This document shows positions 8,587 to 16,426 of a DNA stretch of 64,000 bases, one piece after another. The position numbers and the translations under genes are program-made. Each line of letters starts with the position of its first letter. Positions within the stretch are counted from its first letter, which is position 1. A model generated the notes under the pieces. That model ran no database searches. It saw only the letters and a program-made list of their open reading frames with translations, and had not been told where the DNA came from. Source of the DNA: Streptomyces corallincola (lineage in GTDB: Bacteria > Actinomycetota > Actinomycetes > Streptomycetales > Streptomycetaceae). The stretch spans positions 149,629 through 213,628 of the forward strand of contig NZ_JAHRXF010000006.1 of the NCBI RefSeq assembly GCF_019104725.1, given 5' to 3'.

Positions 8587-8913
8587 TCAGTCCGCCACGA
8601 TCCGCACCGAACCCGGTACGTACTCCCGCTGCCGGATCACCCGGTACCACCCGAGGGGCAGCGCGATCGGGCCGTGCTCCTCGTGCACCACCCGGCCGCC
8701 CTTCGGCAGATGCAGCAGCATCGGTCCCAAGGGGCCCTGCTCGCGCACCAGATCGCCCGGACCGACCACCGCGTGGGCGTGCCCCGTGACCTCGCCCAGG
8801 GCCAGCACCAGCCGGCCCCGCCCGTCCCTCGGCTCACGCGGCGCACCCGCCACATGGGGCGGAACCGCCCCCTCATCCACGGGCACGAGCAGAACGTCTC
8901 CCTGCCGGTACAT
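8587..8913 (-). CDS. Small conserved protein encoded with DUF6745
   Basis: The 108-aa protein has no signal peptide or membrane segment. It is strand-rich with conserved-looking motifs: YRQGDVLLVPV at the start, GEVTGHAHAV in the middle, and VVHEEHGPIALPLGWYRVIRQREY near the end. The His-rich GHAH and HEEH patches could bind metal, but no function is known to me. The start ATG 8913 has a strong GGAGGGGAG site. A damage-type promoter (8965-8987) lies 52 bp upstream. Confidence 0.7.
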   Translation of the reverse strand: MYRQGDVLLVPVDEGAVPPHVAGAPREPRDGRGRLVLALGEVTGHAHAVVGPGDLVREQGPLGPMLLHLPKGGRVVHEEHGPIALPLGWYRVIRQREYVPGSVRIVAD

Positions 8914-8964
8914 ACGTCTCTCCCCTCCGGCGCGGTACCACCCGGCACCACGTCCACGGGAACG

Positions 8965-8987
8965 ACCGTAGAACCCACCACTGACAA
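8965..8987 (-). promoter_or_regulatory. RecA-NDp/PafBC-type promoter for the DUF6745 unit
   Basis: Read on the minus strand, TTGTCAGTG (8979-8987), eight bases, then TACGGT (8965-8970) fits the published mycobacterial LexA-independent damage promoter TTGTCRGTG-N8-TAnnnT exactly. It lies 52 bp before the start at 8913. Confidence 0.7.
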
Positions 8988-9016
8988 CGCCCCGAAAACC
9001 GCCCCGCCGCCCCGCG

Positions 9017-9039
9017 TTGTCAGTGGCGGTTGGTACAAC
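9017..9039 (+). promoter_or_regulatory. RecA-NDp/PafBC-type promoter for the STM4015 operon
   Basis: TTGTCAGTG (9017-9025), eight bases, then TACAAC (9034-9039) matches the same consensus except for the last base of the -10. It is 45 bp before the STM4015 start. With the minus-strand copy it forms a 13-bp inverted repeat (8978-8990 and 9014-9026) separated by 23 bp. Confidence 0.62.
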
Positions 9040-9084
9040 TGCGTTGATCACAGCCCGCACTCGTTTCAGCCCGGGGAGCAGCTC

Positions 9085-10041
9085 ATGACCATCGGTGCCC
9101 ACCTGCAGACCTTCCACCGGCTGCCCGTGTTCACCTTCCCCGGACCGGGCGGCGAACGGAAACTGCCCGAACCCGGCACGCACGCCTGGCGCATCACGTC
9201 CGAGGTGTACGACGCCGACGAGGACTGGACCGTGGCCTTCGCCCGCTTTCTGGACACCGTGGACACCGAGCACGTCACCGCGCTGATCGTCGGCGCCTGG
9301 CAGGAGGCGTACGAGACCGACTCCTCCGCCGTGATCGAGGCGCTGCTCGCCGCCCGCGACCGGCTCCCGGAGCTGCGCGCCCTGTTCCTGGGCGACATGG
9401 TCATGGAGGAGTGCGAGATCTCCTGGATCAACCAGACCGATGTCACCCCGCTCCTCGCGGGTTTCCCCGAGCTGACCGAGTTCGGTGTGCGCGGCGGCAC
9501 CGGCCTGCGCTTCCCCGCACTGCGGCACACCGCCCTGGAGCGGCTCGTGATGGAGAGCGGCGGCCTGCCCGTCGAGGTGGTGCGCGGGGTCGGCGCCAGC
9601 GACCTGCCCGCGCTCGCCCACCTGGACCTCTGGCTGGGCACCCCCGACTACGGCGGCGACAGCGAGACCGCCGACCTGGAGCCGCTGCTCTCCGGCGCCC
9701 GCCTGCCCGGCCTGCGCCATCTCGCCCTGCGCAACAGCGAGATGGAGGACGCCGTCGCGGCGGCCGTCGCCTCCGCCCCCGTGGTCGCCCGTCTGGAGAC
9801 CCTGGACCTGTCGATGGGCGTCCTCACCGACGAGGGCGCCGCCGCCCTCCTCGGCGGCCAGCCCCTCACCCACCTCAAGAAGCTCGACCTCCACCACCAC
9901 TACCTGACCCAGCCCCTGCTCGACCGCCTCCGCGACACCCTGGAGCCCGCGGGCGTCGAACTCGACCTCGACCGCGGCGGTGCCGACGAGGACGACGACG
10001 GCGACGGCACGGTGTGGCGCTACGTCTCCGTGGGGGAGTAG
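9085..10041 (+). CDS. STM4015 family leucine-rich-repeat protein
   Basis: This 318-aa protein begins an operon matching the conserved STM4011-STM4015 set first numbered in Salmonella. Leucine-rich repeats are visible from about residue 120 to 295 (LPELRALFLGDM, LPALAHLDLWLG, LPGLRHLALRNS, LETLDLSMGVLTDEGAAAL, LKKLDLHHHYLT), followed by an acidic tail of Asp/Glu. LRR folds mediate protein binding, so a scaffold or substrate-recognition role is plausible but untested. The start ATG follows GGGGAGCAGCTC. The next gene starts immediately after its stop. Confidence 0.82.
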   Translation: MTIGAHLQTFHRLPVFTFPGPGGERKLPEPGTHAWRITSEVYDADEDWTVAFARFLDTVDTEHVTALIVGAWQEAYETDSSAVIEALLAARDRLPELRALFLGDMVMEECEISWINQTDVTPLLAGFPELTEFGVRGGTGLRFPALRHTALERLVMESGGLPVEVVRGVGASDLPALAHLDLWLGTPDYGGDSETADLEPLLSGARLPGLRHLALRNSEMEDAVAAAVASAPVVARLETLDLSMGVLTDEGAAALLGGQPLTHLKKLDLHHHYLTQPLLDRLRDTLEPAGVELDLDRGGADEDDDGDGTVWRYVSVGE

Positions 10042-11340
10042 GTGACCCCGCACGACGGGACCCCGCGCGACGGGACCCCGCGCGACGGATGGCCGCACGA
10101 CGGCAGCCCGCCGCGCGGAGGGTCGTACGACGGCACCCCGTACACCGCCCGCCCGCCGCACGGCGGCAGCACCCCGCACCCCGCCGCGACCCCGCTCCGC
10201 TGCGCGGTCGTCGGCAACCCCGGCAACCGCCGCGTCGCGCTCTACGCGCGGGCCGTCCGCGCCGCAGGACTGCCCGCGCCGCGTGTCGTCGCCTGGCGGG
10301 ACGTACTGCGCGACGGCGGCGCCGACTTCGCGCCCGACGAGGTCGTACGGCTCGACTCGCCGGGCGAGGACGCGGAGGTGGACCGCCTGCTGCGCGGACC
10401 CGGCGACCCCACCCGCGTGGAGGGCTCGGCCCGTTGGTACGCCGGGCTGACGGCCGCGCTGCGCGGTCTGCGCGGCGGTATCCGGCTGGACGACCCCGGC
10501 GAGCTGGCCGTCCTGTTCGACAAGCGCCGCTGCCACGCCGTACTGAGCGCCGCCGGTGTCCCCGTACCCGCCTCGCCCACCTCCGGGACCGGTACCGACG
10601 CGCCGCGGGTGCGCGGTTGGGACGACGTCCGCGCGCTGATGGCCGAGCACCGGATGCACCGGCTGTTCGTGAAACCCGCGCACGGCTCGTCCGCGTCCGG
10701 TGTGCTCGCCGTGGAGTCCGCGAGCGGGGGCCGTATCCGCGCCACCACCTCCGTCGAACTGGCCCCGGACGGGCGGCTGTTCAACTCGCTCAAGGTCCGC
10801 CGCTACGAGGACGAACGGCGGATCGCCGCCGTCGTGGACGCCCTCGCGCCGGACGGGCTGCACCTGGAACGCTGGCTGCCCAAGGCGTCCCTCGACGGCC
10901 GCGCCGCCGACCTGCGGGTCGTCGTGGTCGCCGGGCGCGCCACGCACGCCGTGGTCCGCACCAGCACCACGCCGCTGACCAACCTGCACCTGGGCGGTGC
11001 CCGGGGCGACCTCGGCGCGGTCCGCGCCGCCGTGGAAGCGGCCGGGGCCCGCTGGAGCGACCTCCTCGGCGTCTGCGAACAGGCCGCCGCCTGCTTCCCC
11101 GGCACCCTCTGCGTCGGCGTCGATCTGCTTCCGGCCGTCGGCTGGCGCCGGTTCGCCGTCGGCGAGGTCAACGCCTTCGGCGACCTGCTGCCCCGGCTGA
11201 CCGGACTGCCCGGCGGCGGCGCCGAGGGGCTCGACACCTACGCGGCCCAAGTCGCCGCGACGCTCGGCCGGTTCACGCCCGCGCCCCACCCGCACCACCC
11301 GCACGACACCAGAACGGGGACCGCCCATGCGCTCGCCTGA
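10042..11340 (+). CDS. STM4014 family protein, ATP-grasp-like
   Basis: The 432-aa protein has an ATP-grasp-like core: an Arg/Asp-rich pre-grasp half, LFDKRRCHAVLSAAGVPVP, the nucleotide-binding strand LFVKPAHGSSASGV, ERWLPKAS, DLRVVVVAG and the metal-binding end GEVNAFGDLLP. ATP-grasp enzymes join carboxylates to amines or thiols through acyl phosphates, so peptide or amide ligation is a reasonable guess. The first 50 residues are a low-complexity DGTPRDG repeat encoded by 15-bp tandem repeats at 10048-10090. GTG 10042 directly abuts the STM4015 stop; the GGGGGAG just upstream serves as its ribosome site. Confidence 0.8.
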   Translation: MTPHDGTPRDGTPRDGWPHDGSPPRGGSYDGTPYTARPPHGGSTPHPAATPLRCAVVGNPGNRRVALYARAVRAAGLPAPRVVAWRDVLRDGGADFAPDEVVRLDSPGEDAEVDRLLRGPGDPTRVEGSARWYAGLTAALRGLRGGIRLDDPGELAVLFDKRRCHAVLSAAGVPVPASPTSGTGTDAPRVRGWDDVRALMAEHRMHRLFVKPAHGSSASGVLAVESASGGRIRATTSVELAPDGRLFNSLKVRRYEDERRIAAVVDALAPDGLHLERWLPKASLDGRAADLRVVVVAGRATHAVVRTSTTPLTNLHLGGARGDLGAVRAAVEAAGARWSDLLGVCEQAAACFPGTLCVGVDLLPAVGWRRFAVGEVNAFGDLLPRLTGLPGGGAEGLDTYAAQVAATLGRFTPAPHPHHPHDTRTGTAHALA

Positions 11341-12307
11341 CCCCACGCCGCCCACGCCGACGCCGCCAGCCACGCCACCACCGGTGCCGACACCCGCACC
11401 CGAGCCCGCCGCGCCGACCGGCCTGCCCCTGGCCCCCACCGGCGGCCCGGACATGAACCGCCTCGTCGGCACCCACGACCTGCTCCTCGTCACCCTCGAC
11501 ACGCTGCGCCACGACGTGGCCGCCGAACTGGCCGAGCAGGGTCGCATACCCCACCTCGCGCGCCATCTGCCCGGCGGCAGATGGGAGGAACGGCACGCCC
11601 CCGGCAGCTTCACCTACGCCTCCCACCAGGCGATCTTCGCCGGGTTCCTGCCCACCCCGGCGGCCCCGGGACCGCACCCGCGCCTGTTCGCCGCGCGCTT
11701 CGCGGGCAGCGAGACCACCGCCGACGGCACCTACGTCTACGACACCCCCGACCTCGTCTCCGGACTGGCGAAGGACGGTTACCACACCGTCTGCATCGGC
11801 GGAGTCGGCTTCTTCAACCGGCAGGGCCCGCTCGGCTCGGTCCTGCCCGGACTCTTCCACGAGGCCCACTGGGAAAAGGAGTTCGGCGTCACCTCCCCGA
11901 CCTCCTTCGAGGCCCAGGTCACGCGGGCCGAGGACGTCGTCCGCGCCCTCCCCGCCGACCGGCGCCTGTTCCTCTTCGTCAACGTCGCCGCCTTGCACCA
12001 GCCCAACTGGTTCCACCTGCCCGGCGCCACCCGCGAGGACGGCGACACCCGCGCCACCCACGCGGCCGCTTTGGAGTACGTGGACCGGCACATCGGCCGC
12101 CTGTTCGCCGCCATGAGCAGCCGCCGCCCCTGCTTCGCCGTCGTCTGCTCCGACCACGGCACCGCCTACGGCGACGACGGCTACACCGGCCACCGCATCG
12201 GCCATCCCGCCGTGTGGACCGTGCCGTACGCCCACTTCCTCCTCCCGCACCGGGCGGCGGACACGACGGCGGACAACACCAACACCCCCGGGACGGCTGC
12301 CCGATGA
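11327..12307 (+). CDS. STM4013 family sulfatase/phosphatase-like hydrolase
   Basis: This 326-aa protein belongs to the alkaline phosphatase/sulfatase superfamily. Metal-site features are visible: LLVTLDTLRHD near residue 50, the GSFTYASH segment at the nucleophile position, and VVCSDHGTAYGDDGYTGHRIGH near the end. A proline-rich leader fills the first 40 residues. The nucleophile appears to be Thr (FTY) rather than the Cys or Ser of true sulfatases, so phosphoryl transfer is as likely as sulfate hydrolysis. It overlaps the end of STM4014 by 14 bp. Confidence 0.82.
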   Translation: MRSPDPTPPTPTPPATPPPVPTPAPEPAAPTGLPLAPTGGPDMNRLVGTHDLLLVTLDTLRHDVAAELAEQGRIPHLARHLPGGRWEERHAPGSFTYASHQAIFAGFLPTPAAPGPHPRLFAARFAGSETTADGTYVYDTPDLVSGLAKDGYHTVCIGGVGFFNRQGPLGSVLPGLFHEAHWEKEFGVTSPTSFEAQVTRAEDVVRALPADRRLFLFVNVAALHQPNWFHLPGATREDGDTRATHAAALEYVDRHIGRLFAAMSSRRPCFAVVCSDHGTAYGDDGYTGHRIGHPAVWTVPYAHFLLPHRAADTTADNTNTPGTAAR

Positions 12308-13683
12308 CCCTCGCACCCCCTTCTTCCAGCCCGTACCGGAACTACGTCTACGCCTACCCCCACAAGACGGCGTACCGGCGGCTGCCCGAGCGCCCCCGGC
12401 TCGACGCGCTGTGGGCGCGGGAGCCCAAGGACGCGCTCTCCCTCTACCTGCACATCCCGTTCTGCGAGGTCCGCTGCGGCTTCTGCAACCTGTTCACCCG
12501 CATCGGCGCCCCCGACGGCCTCACCGCCGCCTACCTCGATGCCCTGGACCGCCAGGCGACCGCCGTCCGCGACGCCCTGAACGCGACCGGTAACGGCATC
12601 GACGACCACGCCGCCACCGGCACCGAAGGCGTCCGCTTCGTCACCGCCGCGTTCGGCGGCGGTACCCCCACCTTCCTCACCGCCGCCGAACTGGAGCGGC
12701 TGTGCGACATCGCGGAGCACCGGATGGGCGCCGACCTGCGCGCCGTCCCGCTCTCCGTGGAGGCGTCACCGGCCACCGCGACCGCCGACCGGCTGGCCGT
12801 GCTCGCGGACCGGGGCGCCACCCGGCTCAGCCTCGGCGTGCAGAGTTTCATCGACACCGAGGCCCGTGCCGCCGTACGTCCGCAGCGCCGCGCCGACGTG
12901 GAGGCCGCTCTCGGCCGGGTCCGCGAGGCGGCGATCCCGGTCCTCAACATCGACCTCATCTACGGCATCGACGGCCAGACCGAGGCCACCTGGCTCCACT
13001 CCCTGGACGCGGCCCTCGCCTGGCACCCCGAGGAGCTGTACCTCTACCCGCTGTACGTACGCCCCCTCACCGGCCTCGACCGCCGCCGCGACGGACCCGA
13101 CCCCGACTGGGACGCCCAGCGGCTGCGCCTCTACCGCCTCGGCCGGGACCACCTCCTCGCGCACGGCTACGTCCAGCACTCCATGCGCATGTTCCGCCGC
13201 GCCGACGCCCCCGCCGAGGGCCCCGACGACTACGCCTGCCAGACCGACGGCATGATCGGCCTCGGCTGCGGTGCCCGCTCGTACACCGCGGACCTGCACT
13301 ACTCCTTCGACTATGCCGTGGACATGCACGAGATACGCGGCATCATCGACGACTACGTCTCCCGCCCCGCCGCCGACTTCGCGCACGCCGAGTACGGCCG
13401 CCCGATGACCCCGGACGAGTCCCGGCGCCGCCACCTCCTGCAGTCGCTCCTCCAGGCGGACGGCCTGCCCGCCGCCGACTACCGCGCCCGCTTCGGCACC
13501 GATCCCGCCGACGACTTCGGCCCCGCGCTCGACGGCTTCGCGGGCCGGGGCTGGCTGGAGCACGACACCGCCTCCGGGCGGCTGCGGCTCACCCCTGAGG
13601 GCCTCGCCCACTCCGACGCCATCGGCCCGGACCTCTTCTCCCCTGACGTACGCGCCGCGATGGCCGCGTACGAGCGGAAGTAG
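12304..13683 (+). CDS. STM4012 family radical SAM protein (HemN-like)
   Basis: The 459-aa radical SAM enzyme has the cluster motif CEVRCGFC in LYLHIPFCEVRCGFCNLF, followed by the GGGTPTFL, SVEASPAT and RLSLGVQSF signatures typical of the HemN/coproporphyrinogen-oxidase-like branch, and a C-terminal winged-helix-like region (RHLLQSLLQADGLP). Family members cleave SAM to a radical; the substrate here is unknown. ATG 12304 overlaps the STM4013 stop in ATGA, implying translational coupling. Confidence 0.88.
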   Translation: MTLAPPSSSPYRNYVYAYPHKTAYRRLPERPRLDALWAREPKDALSLYLHIPFCEVRCGFCNLFTRIGAPDGLTAAYLDALDRQATAVRDALNATGNGIDDHAATGTEGVRFVTAAFGGGTPTFLTAAELERLCDIAEHRMGADLRAVPLSVEASPATATADRLAVLADRGATRLSLGVQSFIDTEARAAVRPQRRADVEAALGRVREAAIPVLNIDLIYGIDGQTEATWLHSLDAALAWHPEELYLYPLYVRPLTGLDRRRDGPDPDWDAQRLRLYRLGRDHLLAHGYVQHSMRMFRRADAPAEGPDDYACQTDGMIGLGCGARSYTADLHYSFDYAVDMHEIRGIIDDYVSRPAADFAHAEYGRPMTPDESRRRHLLQSLLQADGLPAADYRARFGTDPADDFGPALDGFAGRGWLEHDTASGRLRLTPEGLAHSDAIGPDLFSPDVRAAMAAYERK

Positions 13684-13692
13684 GCGCCCCGC

Positions 13693-14577
13693 ATGGACCT
13701 CACCGTGCTCTACCGGGGCCCGCTCGCCTCCTGCGACTACGACTGCCCCTACTGCCCGTTCGCCAAGCGCCGGGACTCCACCGCCCAGCTCCGCGCCGAC
13801 CGCGCCGCGCTCGACCGGTTCACCGCGTGGGCCGCCGCGCAGCACGGCGACCGGCTCTCCGTCCTCTTCACCCCCTGGGGCGAGGGCCTGGTCCGCTCCT
13901 GGTACCAGCGCGCCCTCACGGACCTCTCGCACCTCCCGCACGTGCGCCGCGTCGCCATCCAGACCAACCTGAGCTGCCGCACCGACTGGCTCTCCGACGC
14001 CGACCCGGACACACTCGCCCTGTGGTGCACCTACCACCCCGGCCAGACGCCGTACGACCGCTTCCTCACCAAGTGCCACGAGCTGGCGGAACGCGGCGTG
14101 CGGTACAGCGTCGGCATCGTCGGCCTGCCCGAACACCTGGACGCCGCCCGCCGGTTGCGCGCCGACCTGCCCGCACATGTCTACCTGTGGGTGAACGCAG
14201 CCGAGGGGCACACCTACGACGACACCGAGGCCGCCCGCTGGACCGGCCTCGACCCGCTGTTCCCGTACAGCCGCCACCCGCACACCAGCGCCGGACTGCC
14301 CTGCCGCACGGGGGAGTCGGTGATCTCCGTGGACGGCGACGGCACCGTCCGCCGCTGCCACTTCGTCCGTGCCGAACTCGGCAACCTCTACGACGGCTCG
14401 TACCGCGCGGCCCTGCGCCCGCGCCCCTGCCCGCTCGCGGTCTGCGACTGCCACATCGGCTACGTCCACCTCGAAACCCTGCCGCTCTACGACGTGTTCG
14501 CGGGCGGTGTCCTCGAACGCGTCCCGGCGGCGCACCCGGGAGGCACACGTTTGGCCGGGACCGTACGGGCAACGTGA
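13693..14577 (+). CDS. STM4011 family radical SAM protein
   Basis: The 294-aa radical SAM enzyme carries CDYDCPYC at residues 15-22, a short SAM domain, and a late cysteine-rich segment (PCRTGE, VRRCHFVRAELGNLYD and RPCPLAVCDCHIGY) that could hold an auxiliary iron-sulfur cluster. It closes the five-gene STM4015-4011 operon, nine bases after STM4012. Two radical SAM enzymes plus an ATP-grasp, a phosphatase-like hydrolase and an LRR protein suggest stepwise modification of a peptide or nucleotide, which is inference. Confidence 0.87.
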   Translation: MDLTVLYRGPLASCDYDCPYCPFAKRRDSTAQLRADRAALDRFTAWAAAQHGDRLSVLFTPWGEGLVRSWYQRALTDLSHLPHVRRVAIQTNLSCRTDWLSDADPDTLALWCTYHPGQTPYDRFLTKCHELAERGVRYSVGIVGLPEHLDAARRLRADLPAHVYLWVNAAEGHTYDDTEAARWTGLDPLFPYSRHPHTSAGLPCRTGESVISVDGDGTVRRCHFVRAELGNLYDGSYRAALRPRPCPLAVCDCHIGYVHLETLPLYDVFAGGVLERVPAAHPGGTRLAGTVRAT

Positions 14578-14582
14578 GGGCC

Positions 14583-15011
14583 ATGACTGAATCGAACAAC
14601 GAGACGAACAGCCCGTCCGTTCCGCAGCAGGCGACGGCGGCCGACGCGCGGCTGGCCGCGGCCAGGGCGACCGCACCCGTCGGCCACGCCGCGCAGAAGG
14701 CCGCCGCCGGTACCGACCAGGCGATGTCCGCCGCGCGCTCCGGCACCGCACGCGCCACCGAGGCCACCAGCGCCGCCGCCCACACGGCCGCGCGCGGCGT
14801 CGAACAGGGCCGTCAGGTGCTCATCACCGCGTCCGGCCAGGTCGCGGCCACCGCGAAGACCGCCTGGGCGGCCGTCTCGCAGCGCAAGCTGGCCGCCACC
14901 GGCGCCGCCGCCGGACTGACCGCGATCAGCGCCGCCTCGTACGCCCTCGGCCGCCGCGCCGAACGCGGCACCCAGGGCCCCCTGACCCGCATCACCCAGG
15001 GCCGTATCTGA
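14583..15011 (+). CDS. Alanine-rich protein of unknown function
   Basis: The 142-aa protein is rich in Ala, Thr and Gln and reads like a long helix (residues 20-95), followed by a mildly hydrophobic Ala/Gly segment (about 100-125) and a basic tail. No signal peptide is evident. It starts five bases after STM4011, with GTGAGGGCC upstream, so it may be the last gene of that operon. I recognise no family. Confidence 0.6.
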   Translation: MTESNNETNSPSVPQQATAADARLAAARATAPVGHAAQKAAAGTDQAMSAARSGTARATEATSAAAHTAARGVEQGRQVLITASGQVAATAKTAWAAVSQRKLAATGAAAGLTAISAASYALGRRAERGTQGPLTRITQGRI

Positions 15012-15082
15012 CCCACCCGCGCCACCGGCTCGCCCCACCCGCGTACGGCCACCAGCTCCGGGAGACCCGCCGGTCTTCCGGG

Positions 15083-15103
15083 GCCGCCGGCGTTTCCGGC
15101 GGC
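15083..15103 (+). terminator. Hairpin after the STM401x unit
   Basis: GCCGCCGG (15083-15090), loop CGTTT, CCGGCGGC (15096-15103). A separate 14-bp perfect palindrome, CCCCGCATGCGGGG, follows at 15108-15121, upstream of the next gene. Confidence 0.55.
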
Positions 15104-15148
15104 GGCACCCCGCATGCGGGGCAACCGGACAGGCCGCACCCTGAGGGC

Positions 15149-15367
15149 ATGATAGAGAAGCAGCAGCCCGTGGTGGTGTATCCGCCCGCCGAGGACGGCG
15201 GGCGCCGGGTCCGCGTCGGGGACGACTTCGTCGGAATGGCGTACACCCCGCTCGACGTGGCCGACTTCCTCCGCCGGACCGGCATGGGCGACATCGCCCC
15301 CGAGGACGTGGCGCAGGCGGACTGGGTGCACTGGCAGGGCGGCGGCCCCGAGGTGTGGGAGCACTGA
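15149..15367 (+). CDS. Small hypothetical protein
   Basis: This 72-aa protein has balanced charge and strong G/C third-position bias. It begins MIEKQQPVVVYPPAEDGGRR, then has strand-like GDDFVGMAY and a helix (LDVADFLRRTGM), ending in WVHWQGGGPEVWEH. There is no signal or membrane segment. GAGGGC precedes the ATG. I recognise no function. Confidence 0.6.
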   Translation: MIEKQQPVVVYPPAEDGGRRVRVGDDFVGMAYTPLDVADFLRRTGMGDIAPEDVAQADWVHWQGGGPEVWEH

Positions 15368-15481
15368 GACCGCCCCACGCGGACGCCGGAACCGGGGCTG
15401 TGCACCGCGCCCCACCGGGGGTTAGATGTGAGCGTCACGGACGGACGCCCCGTCCGCGCCGGACCCGAGGAGACGCCCACC

Positions 15482-16420
15482 GTGAACGACCGCCCGCACG
15501 ACAGCGGTACGACCTTCCGCACCCTCGCGCCCGGACAGCGCTGCCAGGTGTGGATCGCGGACGTGACGAGCGGCACCGCCGAACTCCGCCACGAAACGGC
15601 CGACATCCTCCTGGAAGCGCCCAACTGGACGCTCGACGGCGAGGCGTTGATCCTCAACGGCGACGGCGTGCTCTGGCGACTGCCGCTGACGGGCGGCGAA
15701 CCGGCCCGCATCCCCCTGACCGGCGCCCCGCCCCTCAACAACGACCACGTCCTCCACCCGGACGGCACCACGGTCCTCGTCTCCGGCGAGGACGGCCACA
15801 TCCACCGGGCGCCCCTCACCGGCGGCGCCGCCACCCGCCTCACCGGCGAACCGAAGACCCGGCAGTACCTGCACGGGGCCAGCCCGGACGGTCAACTCCT
15901 CGCCTACATCGAGACGTTCCGCGACGACCCGGCCGCCCCCGGCATCGTGACCGTCGCCCCCGCCGACGCGAGCACACCCCCGCACCGCCTCGACACCGGC
16001 GCCGGACACAGCGACGGCGCCGAGTTCACCCCGGACGGCACCTGGATCGTCCTCAACACCGAGGCGTACGCGGACGCGCCGGGCCACGCCCAGCTGGCCC
16101 GCATCCGCCCCGACGGCACCGGCCTCGCCCGACTGCGCACCTCACCGGACGTGGACTGGTTCCCCCACCTCTCCCCGGACGGCCGCCTCGCCACCTTCCT
16201 CAGCTTCCCGCCCGGCACCCTCGGCCACCCGGAGAACCTCCCCGTCCACCTCCGCGTCGTCCCCACCACCGACTGGAACACCCCCCTCCTCGACCTTCCC
16301 CTCTTCGGCGGCCAGGGCACCCTCAACGTCAACAGCTGGTCCCCCCACTCCAACCGCTTCGCCTTCGTCGCCTACCCACGCGCCGAGGACAGCGCGACGG
16401 TGACGGTCGTCCGGCACTGA
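15482..16420 (+). CDS. TolB/WD40-like beta-propeller protein
   Basis: The 312-aa protein shows repeated propeller blades with the DGxxL and SPDG(R/Q)L pattern: LDGEALILNGDG, HPDGTTVLVSGE, SPDGQLLAY, TPDGTWIVLN, SPDGRLATFLSF and SPHSNRFAFV. This is typical of TolB-like PD40 repeats. No signal peptide is seen, so it is probably cytoplasmic. GTG 15482 is preferred to GTG 15428 because AGGAG lies nine bases upstream. Convergent with the MetRS paralogue. Confidence 0.78.
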   Translation: MNDRPHDSGTTFRTLAPGQRCQVWIADVTSGTAELRHETADILLEAPNWTLDGEALILNGDGVLWRLPLTGGEPARIPLTGAPPLNNDHVLHPDGTTVLVSGEDGHIHRAPLTGGAATRLTGEPKTRQYLHGASPDGQLLAYIETFRDDPAAPGIVTVAPADASTPPHRLDTGAGHSDGAEFTPDGTWIVLNTEAYADAPGHAQLARIRPDGTGLARLRTSPDVDWFPHLSPDGRLATFLSFPPGTLGHPENLPVHLRVVPTTDWNTPLLDLPLFGGQGTLNVNSWSPHSNRFAFVAYPRAEDSATVTVVRH

Positions 16421-16426
16421 GACCGG

